The notes beneath the pieces are model-generated. The model was not told the origin of the DNA and searched no databases. It was given only the letters and a program-made list of their open reading frames with translations. From Candidatus Rifleibacteriota bacterium (GTDB lineage: Bacteria > Muiribacteriota > Ozemobacteria > Ozemobacterales > Ozemobacteraceae), in NCBI GenBank assembly GCA_012517355.1, contig JAAYVD010000040.1, positions 1 to 64,000 of the forward strand: 64,000 nucleotides of DNA, given 5' to 3'. This document shows positions 27,671 to 38,208 of the stretch, piece by piece (position 1 is the first letter of the stretch; the number at the start of each line of letters is the position of its first letter). The position numbers and the translations under genes are program-made.

Positions 27671-29455
27671 ATGGATCCCGGTCGTGGGATGATGCATGCC
27701 GCCCGCTGGGCGGTCGTTGCCTTGTTTCTGACCCTGCAGGTTGGCGGGGCGGAAGGGGCGGGGAAGTCCGCCACCGACCTGATGGGGGAGGCCCTGAAAC
27801 TGCGGGCTTCCGGCCGCCTGGCGGCGGCCGTGACCGTGCTCGAGGAGGCGGTGGCCGCCACTTCCAGCGCCTCGCAGCGGACTCTCGCCCGCTTCATGCT
27901 CGGCGACTGCCTGCTGGAAGACGGGAAGGCGGCCGCCGCCCGTGACGTCTACAAGACCCTGCTGACCGCCGATCTCACCGATGACGAACAGGCCGAGGCC
28001 CGGTACCGGCTGGCCCAGTGCCACGACCGGCTCGGCGAGACCGAGGAAGTCGGGCGGTTGTGCCGCCAGATCACCCGCCAGCACGCCGGCAGCCCCTTCG
28101 CCCAGTTGGCCAGGCTCCTGCAGAAGGCCGCCGGAGCGAAAGCCCCGCCGGCGGCCACCTACGTTTCCGCCGAAGAGGCGGCCCGGACCCCGCCGGCGAC
28201 CCGCCCCCGGCCGGCAGCCCCCGCCGCCCCGGTCAGGGAACCCGCCCCCGCGGATGCCGGCGGCCCGCTTCCCGACGAACTTCCCGCCGGTGAGGAGCCG
28301 CCCGCCGAACCCGAGGAGCCCGTCGAAGAACCCCTCGCCGAAGAAGGCCCGGCGGTCGTGGCCGCCCCGGCGCCGCCGCCGGCCCCTTCGTCCGCCGCCG
28401 GCCGGCCGGCCGCCAAACCCGCTCCCGCCGCTGTTCCTGCCGCTGTTCCCGCCCCGGCTGCCGCCGGCGTGAGACGGCCGGCGGTCGAACCCGCCGCCCC
28501 GGCCCCGGCTCCGGCTCCGGCCTCCCGGCCGGGGGCTGCCCGGGTCACCCGGCCCGCCCCGACCGTCCCGGCCGGGGCCCAGGCCGACCTGCTCCGGTTC
28601 CCGCCGCCATCCCAGGAGGAGCGCGAAGCCCTGGCCGGAGAGATCCTGTCCGCCCAGGAGTCCCTGCAGCGGTCGCCCGATGCCCCCGACAACGATTCCC
28701 TCCTGTTCCGGATGGCCAGCGCGACCGCCCGGTTCGGCGAGCATCTCGAAGCCTGCAAGGCCTACGACCGGCTGCTCACCCAGTATCCCACCTCCCAGTT
28801 CGCCGAGCAGGCCTACTACGAGGCGATCCGGTTGCGGGCCTTTTTGAAGGTCTACCGGCCGGTGGTGGAATGGGGCGAGGCGTTCCTGGCCACCTTCCCG
28901 CGCTCGGCCCGCGCCGCAGCGGTCCGCCGCCTGGTGGACTTCGCCCGGCGAGCCCTGGCCGCCCCGGCGGCCGCCGCGGCCGGTTCCCCCGCCCCGGCGG
29001 CGAAGCCGTCTCCGGGCTCCCGCAAGAAGGTGGAAGACGATCCGCGCTACCAGGAGGCCAAACGGCGGATGGCCGCCGAGCGGTATGCCATGGCCCTGCG
29101 AGATTTCGAGGCCCTGTCGCGGATCTACCCCGACCAGCCGGTCATCTGGTGGGATCTCGCTCTGGTCCAGGTGCAGCAGGAACGGTACGGCGAGGCCGAG
29201 ACCAGCCTGAACCGCCTGCTGGCCCTCAACCCCGAGAACAAGGACGGGCGGTCGCTGCTCGGGTATGTCCATTACCAGAAAAAGGACTTCCAGAAGGCCG
29301 CCGACGTCTATGAAAAGACCGATGAAAGCGCTTCCGGCGAGGGGTTGAAATTCTTCGACCCCCAGAATGCCGCGAAGCGGATGCAGAAGACCCGACCATC
29401 GTCCGCCGCGCCCGCGGTGAAGAAGACCCACCCCCAGGAAGGAGAACTCCCATGA
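27671..29455 (+). CDS. TPR-repeat secreted protein with Pro/Ala-rich linker
   Basis: ATG at 27671; signal-like ARWAVVALFLTLQVGGAEG; TPR motifs at both ends separated by a PAPAP-type linker. Confidence 0.82.
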   Translation: MDPGRGMMHAARWAVVALFLTLQVGGAEGAGKSATDLMGEALKLRASGRLAAAVTVLEEAVAATSSASQRTLARFMLGDCLLEDGKAAAARDVYKTLLTADLTDDEQAEARYRLAQCHDRLGETEEVGRLCRQITRQHAGSPFAQLARLLQKAAGAKAPPAATYVSAEEAARTPPATRPRPAAPAAPVREPAPADAGGPLPDELPAGEEPPAEPEEPVEEPLAEEGPAVVAAPAPPPAPSSAAGRPAAKPAPAAVPAAVPAPAAAGVRRPAVEPAAPAPAPAPASRPGAARVTRPAPTVPAGAQADLLRFPPPSQEEREALAGEILSAQESLQRSPDAPDNDSLLFRMASATARFGEHLEACKAYDRLLTQYPTSQFAEQAYYEAIRLRAFLKVYRPVVEWGEAFLATFPRSARAAAVRRLVDFARRALAAPAAAAAGSPAPAAKPSPGSRKKVEDDPRYQEAKRRMAAERYAMALRDFEALSRIYPDQPVIWWDLALVQVQQERYGEAETSLNRLLALNPENKDGRSLLGYVHYQKKDFQKAADVYEKTDESASGEGLKFFDPQNAAKRMQKTRPSSAAPAVKKTHPQEGELP

Positions 29456-30540
29456 ACGACGAAACCAAGCAACTCATCGAGGCCTACAAGAGCGAAGGGG
29501 ATGCCAACCAGGAGAACCAGGAATGGGGACCCGCCCGGATCGCGTATGAAAAGGCCCTCGAGGAGTTCGACCGGATCGAGTCGGAGGACGACTACGAACT
29601 GGTCACCGCCGACGACAAGGTGCTCAAACAGCAGATCGAGACCGCCCTGGCCACGGTCAACGGCCGCCTGGCGCAGGCCCACCGGGACTGGGGGGTCAGC
29701 GCCCTGAAGGCGAAGGAATACGAGCGGGCGGTCGAAGAGTTCGAAGAGGCGATCAACCTGTCGGCCGAGGACGACGTGGCCTTCCTGGAAGAGGTCAAGA
29801 AACTGCTCGACCGGGCCAAGCTGAAGAACCGCGACCACGAGCTGCACGAGGAACTGACCCCCTTCGTCGAGCGCGGGGACGACTTCCGCAAGGCGGGCAA
29901 CTTCGCCGAGGCCATCCTCGAATACCAGGAGGCTCTGAAGGGGATCGCCGGCCTGCCCCCCGAGCACCGGTTCGTCAGTTACCTGCACGCCGCCCTGAAA
30001 GAGTGCCGGCGGCACCTCATCAAGCCCTACCTGAACCGCATCCACCGGGCCATCCATGCGGGCAAGGCGGCGCACGCGGGCACGCTCCTGAAGCGGGCGA
30101 TGCTCCTGCTCGACGACAAGGACATGGTATACCGGGCCTTCCTGACCCTGATCAAGGAATCGATCGCCGCCAAGGTGCCTCCCGAAGCCGAGGACGGGGA
30201 GGAGGTCGAAGCCCCCGAGACCTGGGCCAAGGCCATCCGCGACTACGAGGAGGCCCTGGACCTGTACTCCTCGTTCACCATGAACGACCCCCTGTCGCCC
30301 GTCTATTCCGGGGTCAACGTCTTCGAGGACAAGTTCGTCAGCGCGCGCCGCAACCTGGCCAACCTGTACAAGGGGCGGGCCGACCGGTTCCGCGATCAGT
30401 CGCAGATCGAAAAGGCCATCCGCAACTACAAGGAAGCCCTCAAGCTGTATCCCCGGTCGGACAAGCTGTTCCACGACACCTTCCGGGAGATGAAGAAACT
30501 GCGGGCGCAGATCGGCCAGCCTTCCCTCGCGGCCAAGTGA
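29452..30540 (+). CDS. TPR-like helical cytoplasmic protein
   Basis: ATGA overlap with the previous gene; WGPARIAYEKALEEFDRIE, YERAVEEFEEAINLS, FAEAILEYQEALKG. Confidence 0.82.
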   Translation: MNDETKQLIEAYKSEGDANQENQEWGPARIAYEKALEEFDRIESEDDYELVTADDKVLKQQIETALATVNGRLAQAHRDWGVSALKAKEYERAVEEFEEAINLSAEDDVAFLEEVKKLLDRAKLKNRDHELHEELTPFVERGDDFRKAGNFAEAILEYQEALKGIAGLPPEHRFVSYLHAALKECRRHLIKPYLNRIHRAIHAGKAAHAGTLLKRAMLLLDDKDMVYRAFLTLIKESIAAKVPPEAEDGEEVEAPETWAKAIRDYEEALDLYSSFTMNDPLSPVYSGVNVFEDKFVSARRNLANLYKGRADRFRDQSQIEKAIRNYKEALKLYPRSDKLFHDTFREMKKLRAQIGQPSLAAK

Positions 30541-30636
30541 CCGGAAACCGGCGGCCGGGCCCGGGCGCGGGCGCGACTCCCGGGGCGGGCGCGGCCCGGG
30601 AAGCCTGAAGGCTTCCCGCCGCCCGGCCGCGCCGCC
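30541..30636 (+). promoter_or_regulatory. GC-rich structured leader with perfect 8-bp stem/tetraloop before the CHASE2-GGDEF gene
   Basis: GGGAAGCC-TGAA-GGCTTCCC at 30598-30617, plus CCGG-AAA-CCGG at 30541. Confidence 0.45.
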
Positions 30637-32919
30637 ATGTCCGGTTCCCCCCCTGCCGTGACCGGGGCCACTCCGGCCGCGGGCTGGCGTTCCCTCGGCC
30701 GTGCCTGGGAGGTCTGGCTCGGCGTCGGCCTGGCCGCGGCCGTGGCCGCCACGTTCCTGGGCGGCCTCCTGCTCGAACTGGAGAACCGCACCATCGATCT
30801 GCGGTTCAAGTCGCGCGGCGCCCTTCCCCTCGCCCGTGACATCGTCCTGGTGGTGGTCGACGACCCCGACCTGGAAAAGCTGGGCACCTGGCCGTGGCCA
30901 CGGGAACAGCATGCCCGGCTGGCCCGGCGATTGAAGGAAGCGGGGGCGCGGGTCGTCGGGTATGACATCTATTTCAACGAGCCCTCGCGTTACAACGGCC
31001 CGGACGACACCCAGGACGACGACGCCTTCGCCAAGGCCATCGCCGAGACCGGCAACGTGCTGCTGCCGGTGGTCTTCGAGCGCAAGCAGGTCTGGGACAA
31101 CGATCTCATGGACACCGTGGACCGTCCGGTCGCCGAGCGGCCCATCGCCGAACTGCGGCAGGTGGCGGCCGGCGAGGGGTTCATCGACATGGAGTTCCAG
31201 AAGATGAATCCCGACGGGGTGCTGCGCTACGTTCTGCTGCAGAACTCGTCGGAGGGGGAGACCTTCTTCCCCTTCGGTCTCCAGCTGGCGGCGAAGTTCC
31301 TGGGGCAGCCCATCGCCACGGGGCCGGCCGGGGTGCGGCTGGGGGGGCGGGTCCTTCCCACCTACGGCCTGCCGCAGTGGGGGGGCGGGGAGCCGGTGCG
31401 TGGCTTCCAGATCAATTATGCCAACCAGACCGGGTTTTTCGAGGAGGTTCCCTACTTCAACGTCCTGGTCGGGTCGTTCCCGGCGGGGCTCTTCCAGGGC
31501 AAGGCGGTGATGGTCGGCACCCGCTCGAAGGGCACCTCGGAGGACCGCAAATTCTGCCCCTTCGGCGTGCTGGCCGGCATGGAGGTGCACGCCCACCTGT
31601 TCCAGACGATCGTCAGCGGCCGCACCTTCGCGCGGCTCGGGCCCGCGTGGTTCGCGCTGGCCCTTCTGGTGCTGGCCGGGGTCGTGGCGGCGGTGCTGGC
31701 GCTGTGGACCGGCTGGATGGGGAACCTCGCCGTCCTGGCCGTCTTCGTGGCCTGGGTGGTCGGCGCCGATCTCGCCTTCCGGCGCGAAGTGGTCCTCGAG
31801 GTGGTGCCGGTTCTCATCCTGCTGCCGGTGCAATGGGCGCTGACCAGGCTCATCCAGCAGTTCGTCACCCTGCGCCAGCGCAACCGCGACCTGGCCCTGC
31901 TGAACGCCGACCTGCAGCGCAAGAACCGCGAACTGTCGATCCTCAATGAGATCAGCAAGGCGATCGTCTTCATGGACAACCTGGTCAAGACGCTCGATGC
32001 CATCCTGCGGCGTGCCGTCGAAGTGCTGGGGGCCGAGCGTGGCGCCCTGCTGATGCTGGACGAGCGCTACGAGAACCTGGTCGAGGAGGCGGTGGTGGTC
32101 GGCCCCGAGGGGAAGGCCGAGGTGCCGGCCGCCCTCAAGGACATGGCCGCCCGCGTGGTCGAGCAGGGCAGTTCGCTGCTGATCTCCGAGGTTGGGAAGG
32201 ATGAGACCTACGCGGCCATGGCCCGCGCCGCCGAACCGGTGCGGTCGGTGATCTGCCTGCCGCTCATGGTGCACCAGACGCCGATCGGGGTGATGACGAT
32301 CCTGAACAAGCAGGCGGGGACCTTCGACGCCGACGATCTGAAACTCGCCGACATCATGGCCAACCAGGCGGCCATCGTGATCGAACAAGCGCGTTTGTAC
32401 AACCTTGCCACGATCGATGGTCTGACCGGTCTGATCGTCCACCGGCATTTCCAGTCGAAGATCGAGGAGGAGTTCCGGCGGGCGAAGCGGTATGACAAGC
32501 CGTTGTCGATCATCATGACCGACATCGATCACTTCAAGAAGTTCAACGACACCTGGGGCCACCAGACCGGCGACCTGGTCCTGCGCGAGGTGGCCAAGTG
32601 CGTCCGGATGTCGATCCGCGATACCGACGTGGCCGCCCGCTACGGCGGCGAGGAGTTCGCGGTGATCCTGCCCGAGACCGACGTCGAGGGCGCCGCCCAG
32701 TTCGCCGAGCGGTTGCGGCAGAAGGTCGAGTCGGCCGTCTGCCAGGGGCCGAAGGGCCCTCTGAGCGTGACCATCAGTCTCGGGGTCAGTTCGGTGCCGC
32801 ACAACAGCGTCGAGACGACGCAGGAGATGATCAAGGCCGCCGACGAGGCGCTCTATGCGGCCAAGCATTCCGGCCGCAACCGGTTCCAGGTCGCTCCCCC
32901 GGCCGAAAAGAAGGAATAG
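30637..32919 (+). CDS. CHASE2-TM-GAF-GGDEF diguanylate cyclase
   Basis: CHASE2 pattern (DIVLVVVDDPDLEKLGTWPWPR), TM segments, GAF, C-terminal RYGGEEFAVILPETD. Confidence 0.92.
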   Translation: MSGSPPAVTGATPAAGWRSLGRAWEVWLGVGLAAAVAATFLGGLLLELENRTIDLRFKSRGALPLARDIVLVVVDDPDLEKLGTWPWPREQHARLARRLKEAGARVVGYDIYFNEPSRYNGPDDTQDDDAFAKAIAETGNVLLPVVFERKQVWDNDLMDTVDRPVAERPIAELRQVAAGEGFIDMEFQKMNPDGVLRYVLLQNSSEGETFFPFGLQLAAKFLGQPIATGPAGVRLGGRVLPTYGLPQWGGGEPVRGFQINYANQTGFFEEVPYFNVLVGSFPAGLFQGKAVMVGTRSKGTSEDRKFCPFGVLAGMEVHAHLFQTIVSGRTFARLGPAWFALALLVLAGVVAAVLALWTGWMGNLAVLAVFVAWVVGADLAFRREVVLEVVPVLILLPVQWALTRLIQQFVTLRQRNRDLALLNADLQRKNRELSILNEISKAIVFMDNLVKTLDAILRRAVEVLGAERGALLMLDERYENLVEEAVVVGPEGKAEVPAALKDMAARVVEQGSSLLISEVGKDETYAAMARAAEPVRSVICLPLMVHQTPIGVMTILNKQAGTFDADDLKLADIMANQAAIVIEQARLYNLATIDGLTGLIVHRHFQSKIEEEFRRAKRYDKPLSIIMTDIDHFKKFNDTWGHQTGDLVLREVAKCVRMSIRDTDVAARYGGEEFAVILPETDVEGAAQFAERLRQKVESAVCQGPKGPLSVTISLGVSSVPHNSVETTQEMIKAADEALYAAKHSGRNRFQVAPPAEKKE

Positions 32920-32961
32920 GGACAGGAATCACCCCAGAGACACCGTGGCCAAAGAGGGGAA

Positions 32962-34386
<1,425 letters not shown>

Positions 34387-34483
34387 AGGGATGTGTCGCC
34401 TCCGGGGGAGGCAGGGAATTCTACCTCAGACCCCCTGTTCCCGGAAACCCCCAGGGTTCATGCCCAGGAGCAGCGACCGGCAA

Positions 34484-34790
34484 TCTTCCTCTCTTCCCTG
34501 CTCTCGGCCTCTCAATTCTCTTTCTCCGCCCTGAGCGGATAGCCACCTTCGCCCCTTCCCCTCCTTCTCCCTTTCTCCTTTTCCTGCTTTTCTCTTCTCC
34601 GTTCCTGGCCTCCTGATTCTCTCTCTCCGTCATGAGATGGTAGCCACCTTCGCCCCTTCCCCCGCTTCTCCCTTTCTCCTTTTCCTGCTTTTCTCTTCTC
34701 CGTTCCTGGCCTCCAGAAGGCCTTTCTCCGCCAATGGCCCAGGGAGCCACTTTCGCTCCTTCCGCCCTCTTCTCCCTTTCTCCTTGATTC
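34484..34790. repeat. Imperfect ~101-103-bp tandem repeats, pyrimidine-rich on +
   Basis: AGCCACCTTCGCCCCTTCCCC..CTTCTCCCTTTCTCCTTTTCCTGCTTTTCTCTTCTCCGTTCCTGGCCTCC at 34541 and 34642; diverged copy from 34745 and partial copy before 34541. Confidence 0.88.
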
Positions 34791-34799
34791 GCGGGGTTC

Positions 34800-37700
34800 T
34801 CAAAGTCGGGAGCTCTCCTCTCTCTCGAGTATGAGGACGGTGAAGTCGTCGGGCAGTGGCTCTCCGGAGCGGACGAAGGGGTGGTGGTCGAGGATGTCGC
34901 AGCAGGCGGCGGGGGCGGGCAGGGGTGGGCGGGTGCCGAACCAGGCGCCGAGGGTCTGGAACCCGTCATCGCCATCGATGCTGAGCGATTCGGCGAGGCC
35001 GTCGGTGTAGAAGATCAGCCGTTCGCCTGGTTCCAGCCGCAGGGTCAGGGGCGTGACCCGCACGTCCGGCCGGATGCCGAGCAGTCGGCCCCCCGTGGAT
35101 ACCAGCTCGGGAGGGCGGCCGGGCGACTGGCGGAAGGGGAAGGGGTGGCCGCAGTTGAACAGGGTGAGATCGCGGGTGGCGAGGTCCACCTCGACCACGC
35201 AGGCGGTCATGAGCAGGGGGTGGCTGAAGTGGTCGGGGGTGATGGCGCGCAGCACGCGGTTCAGGGCGGTGACCAGCTCGAGGGGCGGGCGCCCGGCGGC
35301 GGCATGTTCGGCGAACAGACCCTTGGCGATCGCCATGCCCAGGGCGGCAGGGACCCCGTGGCCGGTCACATCGCCGATCACGATCAGCAGCCGGTCTTCC
35401 CCGCACGGCTGGAAGTCGAAATAGTCGCCTCCCAGCTGGGATGCGGGAAGAGACCGTCCGGCCACCCGGAATCCACGCGCCGACAAGGGCTCCTTTGGCA
35501 GGAGGCGGGCCTGCACCTCGCGGCCCATCGAGACCTCCTCCAGGTTGGCGGTCATCACGTTGAACAGGGCGGTCAGATCGCCCAGTTCGTCGGGGTCGGG
35601 CAGAGGAACCCGGTGGGTGAGCCGGCCTCCTTGCACGGCGGCGACGCCCGTGGCGAGCGCCTCGACGGGGGCGAGGAACTTGCGCGCCAGCAGGGTCCCG
35701 AAGAACCCGGCGAGGCCGCAGACCAGCGCCCCGAACCCCAACAGGCGCTGTCGCAGGCCGGCGATCTCGGCCTGGATGCCGGTCAGGGGCTTGACCGCCA
35801 CCAGCAGGAACTGGTCCAGCAGCCGGGCCGGGAAGGCGGTGACCACGCAGGGCTGTCCCTTGTAGGTGATCAGATCGTGGGCCAGCCGCTGCTTCATCAA
35901 AAAGACCCGGAAGAAGGCGCGGAAATCGCGCCCCAGGGGGCGTCGCGGCCAGGACGGGTAGACCTGCCGGACGCTGGCCAGCGGCCGCGTCGGGTGCCGG
36001 ACCACCTCCCAGTTGGGATACCGGCGGATCCACATCAGCTCGGTGCCGTCGTCGAGCGGCTGGGCGGGGACCGACCGGCGCAGGTGGCGGCGCACCAGGT
36101 CTCCCCGGTCCCAGAGGGCGGTGAACAGGTAGTCGGCCTCCCCGTCCCGGTTGCGCAGGACGCGGAAATAGAAGGAACCCTTCAGGTTGGCCAGCTCGAG
36201 GGGGATCATGACCGATTCGTTGCCTTCCAGCCCCTCCATGAAGCCGGCCCGTTCCTCGGGGGGAAGGAAGCCCAGCATCAGGTCGGTCTCCAGCAGGAGC
36301 CGGCTGCTGCCCAGGGTTTCGTCGTGGGTGATCGACCGCCACAGCGACAGGCTCAGGGCGGCGAACCCTTTCTGGCCCAGTTCCAGGGGGTTGCGGACGA
36401 TCGGCAGCGGCACCTCGCGCCCGTCGGAGGCCAGCAGGCGGGCCTCCTCGACCTTGGCCCCGTTCAGGAAGGGGACCAGGCGGTCGACCATGGCCAAAAG
36501 ATCGCGGGGCCGGGCCGGGGTGGTGGCGGGGATCTGGCGCTGGAGGTCGACCTCCCAGCGGCGGGTCACCAACGGGAACTTGAGGTCGATCTCGTTCAGC
36601 AGCAGGGCGTTGTGCTGCATGGCGGTCTGCACGAGCAGGTCCTCCCGTTCCCCCAGCCAGGCGTCGATGACGAAGATCAGCAGAGTGAGCGGGCCGGCGG
36701 TCGAGCCCAGGAACAGGGCCAGCAGCTTCCAGCGGATCGACAGCCAGGGCAGGCGGGGGCGGGCCAGGATCCAGCAGAGGCCGAGACAGGCGGCCAGCAG
36801 CCCGGCGGCGGCGGCGGCGCGGAACCGGAACACCAGGAGGGAGGGGTCCTCGGGGTCGGGCGCGCCTGCGGAGGGTCGGAAGGCGAAGGAGCCGGGGGAA
36901 GAGGCATTGGTGGCGGTCCGACCAACATTCCCAGGAGGAGCGGCATCGGGCTTTCCGGCGGCCCAGTGCGTGCCCGATGGGGTGGCGTGGGGGGTGCCCG
37001 GGCCGAAGGGAAGGGAGGCCACCAGGCGGAAGCGCGTGTTGATCATGGCCACCGACCACAGGCGGCCGGCGGCCCGGAATTCCTTGCGGGGCTCGTTCTC
37101 GTAGCGCACCGCCATCTCGGCGACCTGCGGGGGCGCGGCCGTGGCGTCGGGGCCGAGGACCCGCACCCCGACCATGTCGACGACGTCGATCCGGATGCCG
37201 CGGCGGGCGGCGTGGCCGGCCAGGGTGTCGAGGGCCATCAGGGGCGAGAAGCCGGCCTTGTGGACGTTGGCGAAGACGGCGAAGCGTGGGTCGAAATGCT
37301 GGAAGAGCCAGGTCTTGTGCGGGCCCAGGGAGGTTTCGATCCAGCCCGACCCGATCTGTTCGAGGCGCGGGCGGGCGCGGGAAGTCAGGCCGAGGAAGCG
37401 GGCGACGATCGGCAGCCGGTCGTCGAACGGCAGGTAGCCATGGCGGTAGTAGTGTCGCAGCATCTCCCAGAATTCCCGGGCGGCCCGTCGCGATTCGAGG
37501 CCGCCGAACTGGGCGCGCACCACGCCCTGGCCGTCGAGGAGGGTGAAGGTGAACAGGCTGGGGAACCGCCGCCAGAGCTGCCCGAGGCGCGCCTTCAGGT
37601 AGGGCAGCGGGCGCGGCCGGCGGGCGGCGCGGCGGGCCAGGGTGGTCAGGCTGCGCTTGAGCAGGTGCTCGGGGTCGGTGTTGGGCAGGACCAGCGACAG

Positions 37701-37883
37701 TTCACGGTCGAGGCGGGCGAAGGCGCGCCGTTCGGCGGCGGCCTCGCGGATCCCGGCCAGGTACCGGAGGGCGGCGTCCGCCAGCAGGCAGGGGATCACG
37801 CCCAGGAACAGCAGGACGAGCAGGGCGGGACCGGCGACGCGGGTGAAACCCCTTTCCTGCCCCTCTTCGGTCACCGCTCCCAT
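34800..37883 (-). CDS. Membrane SpoIIE-family PP2C phosphatase with HAMP region
   Basis: GGDYFDFQ...LLIVIGDVTGHGVPAALGM...LIFYTDGLAESLS. True start MGAVTEEGQERGF (37883) or 37892; the ORF upstream of this is antisense to the HEAT gene. Confidence 0.9.
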   Translation of the reverse strand: MGAVTEEGQERGFTRVAGPALLVLLFLGVIPCLLADAALRYLAGIREAAAERRAFARLDRELSLVLPNTDPEHLLKRSLTTLARRAARRPRPLPYLKARLGQLWRRFPSLFTFTLLDGQGVVRAQFGGLESRRAAREFWEMLRHYYRHGYLPFDDRLPIVARFLGLTSRARPRLEQIGSGWIETSLGPHKTWLFQHFDPRFAVFANVHKAGFSPLMALDTLAGHAARRGIRIDVVDMVGVRVLGPDATAAPPQVAEMAVRYENEPRKEFRAAGRLWSVAMINTRFRLVASLPFGPGTPHATPSGTHWAAGKPDAAPPGNVGRTATNASSPGSFAFRPSAGAPDPEDPSLLVFRFRAAAAAGLLAACLGLCWILARPRLPWLSIRWKLLALFLGSTAGPLTLLIFVIDAWLGEREDLLVQTAMQHNALLLNEIDLKFPLVTRRWEVDLQRQIPATTPARPRDLLAMVDRLVPFLNGAKVEEARLLASDGREVPLPIVRNPLELGQKGFAALSLSLWRSITHDETLGSSRLLLETDLMLGFLPPEERAGFMEGLEGNESVMIPLELANLKGSFYFRVLRNRDGEADYLFTALWDRGDLVRRHLRRSVPAQPLDDGTELMWIRRYPNWEVVRHPTRPLASVRQVYPSWPRRPLGRDFRAFFRVFLMKQRLAHDLITYKGQPCVVTAFPARLLDQFLLVAVKPLTGIQAEIAGLRQRLLGFGALVCGLAGFFGTLLARKFLAPVEALATGVAAVQGGRLTHRVPLPDPDELGDLTALFNVMTANLEEVSMGREVQARLLPKEPLSARGFRVAGRSLPASQLGGDYFDFQPCGEDRLLIVIGDVTGHGVPAALGMAIAKGLFAEHAAAGRPPLELVTALNRVLRAITPDHFSHPLLMTACVVEVDLATRDLTLFNCGHPFPFRQSPGRPPELVSTGGRLLGIRPDVRVTPLTLRLEPGERLIFYTDGLAESLSIDGDDGFQTLGAWFGTRPPLPAPAACCDILDHHPFVRSGEPLPDDFTVLILEREESSRL

Positions 37884-37890
37884 GCGGGCC

Positions 37891-37896
37891 ATTATA
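37891..37896 (-). promoter_or_regulatory. Consensus -10 TATAAT, 7 nt from ATG 37883
   Basis: GTGTATAATGGCCCGCATGGGAGCGG on the minus strand; no SD. Confidence 0.5.
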
Positions 37897-38208
37897 CACA
37901 ACGGGGCCGGTGCCAACATCAGGATGGCGACCCGCCCGCCGGGCCGCGTCGCCGAAGAAGAGGACGACGCCTGGCCCGGGAAGAGCCGGAGCCACACTCC
38001 CCTCACCTGGTGGCCTGATACGGGAATGTCCCATCGGCCAGGTTTTTCCTGCAGCGGGTGGCCAATCCATCCGCCCGGAACAAATGGGGGTGGACCTCCA
38101 GGCACGAAGCCGGCAAACACGGAACCGGGTGGGGCGGTTTCCCTTGGTGTCGATGAATGGTCACGCGACCAGGGGTTGGTGGTATCATGGGCCGGGGATG
38201 AACCGCAC

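Noticed and set aside
29308-32868. 1186-aa minus-strand ORF
   Set aside because: Antisense to the convincing TPR and CHASE2-GGDEF genes; shadow composition.
34484-34790. CRISPR array interpretation of the ~101-bp repeats
   Set aside because: Repeats are contiguous and imperfect with no unique spacers, and no cas genes are nearby.
34421-34975. 184-aa minus-strand ORF across the tandem repeats
   Set aside because: Charged R/E/K-rich translation of the repeat; it overlaps the phosphatase gene end and has no recognisable domain.
34881-38018. 1045-aa plus-strand ORF
   Set aside because: Antisense of the SpoIIE phosphatase gene; no domain-like sequence.
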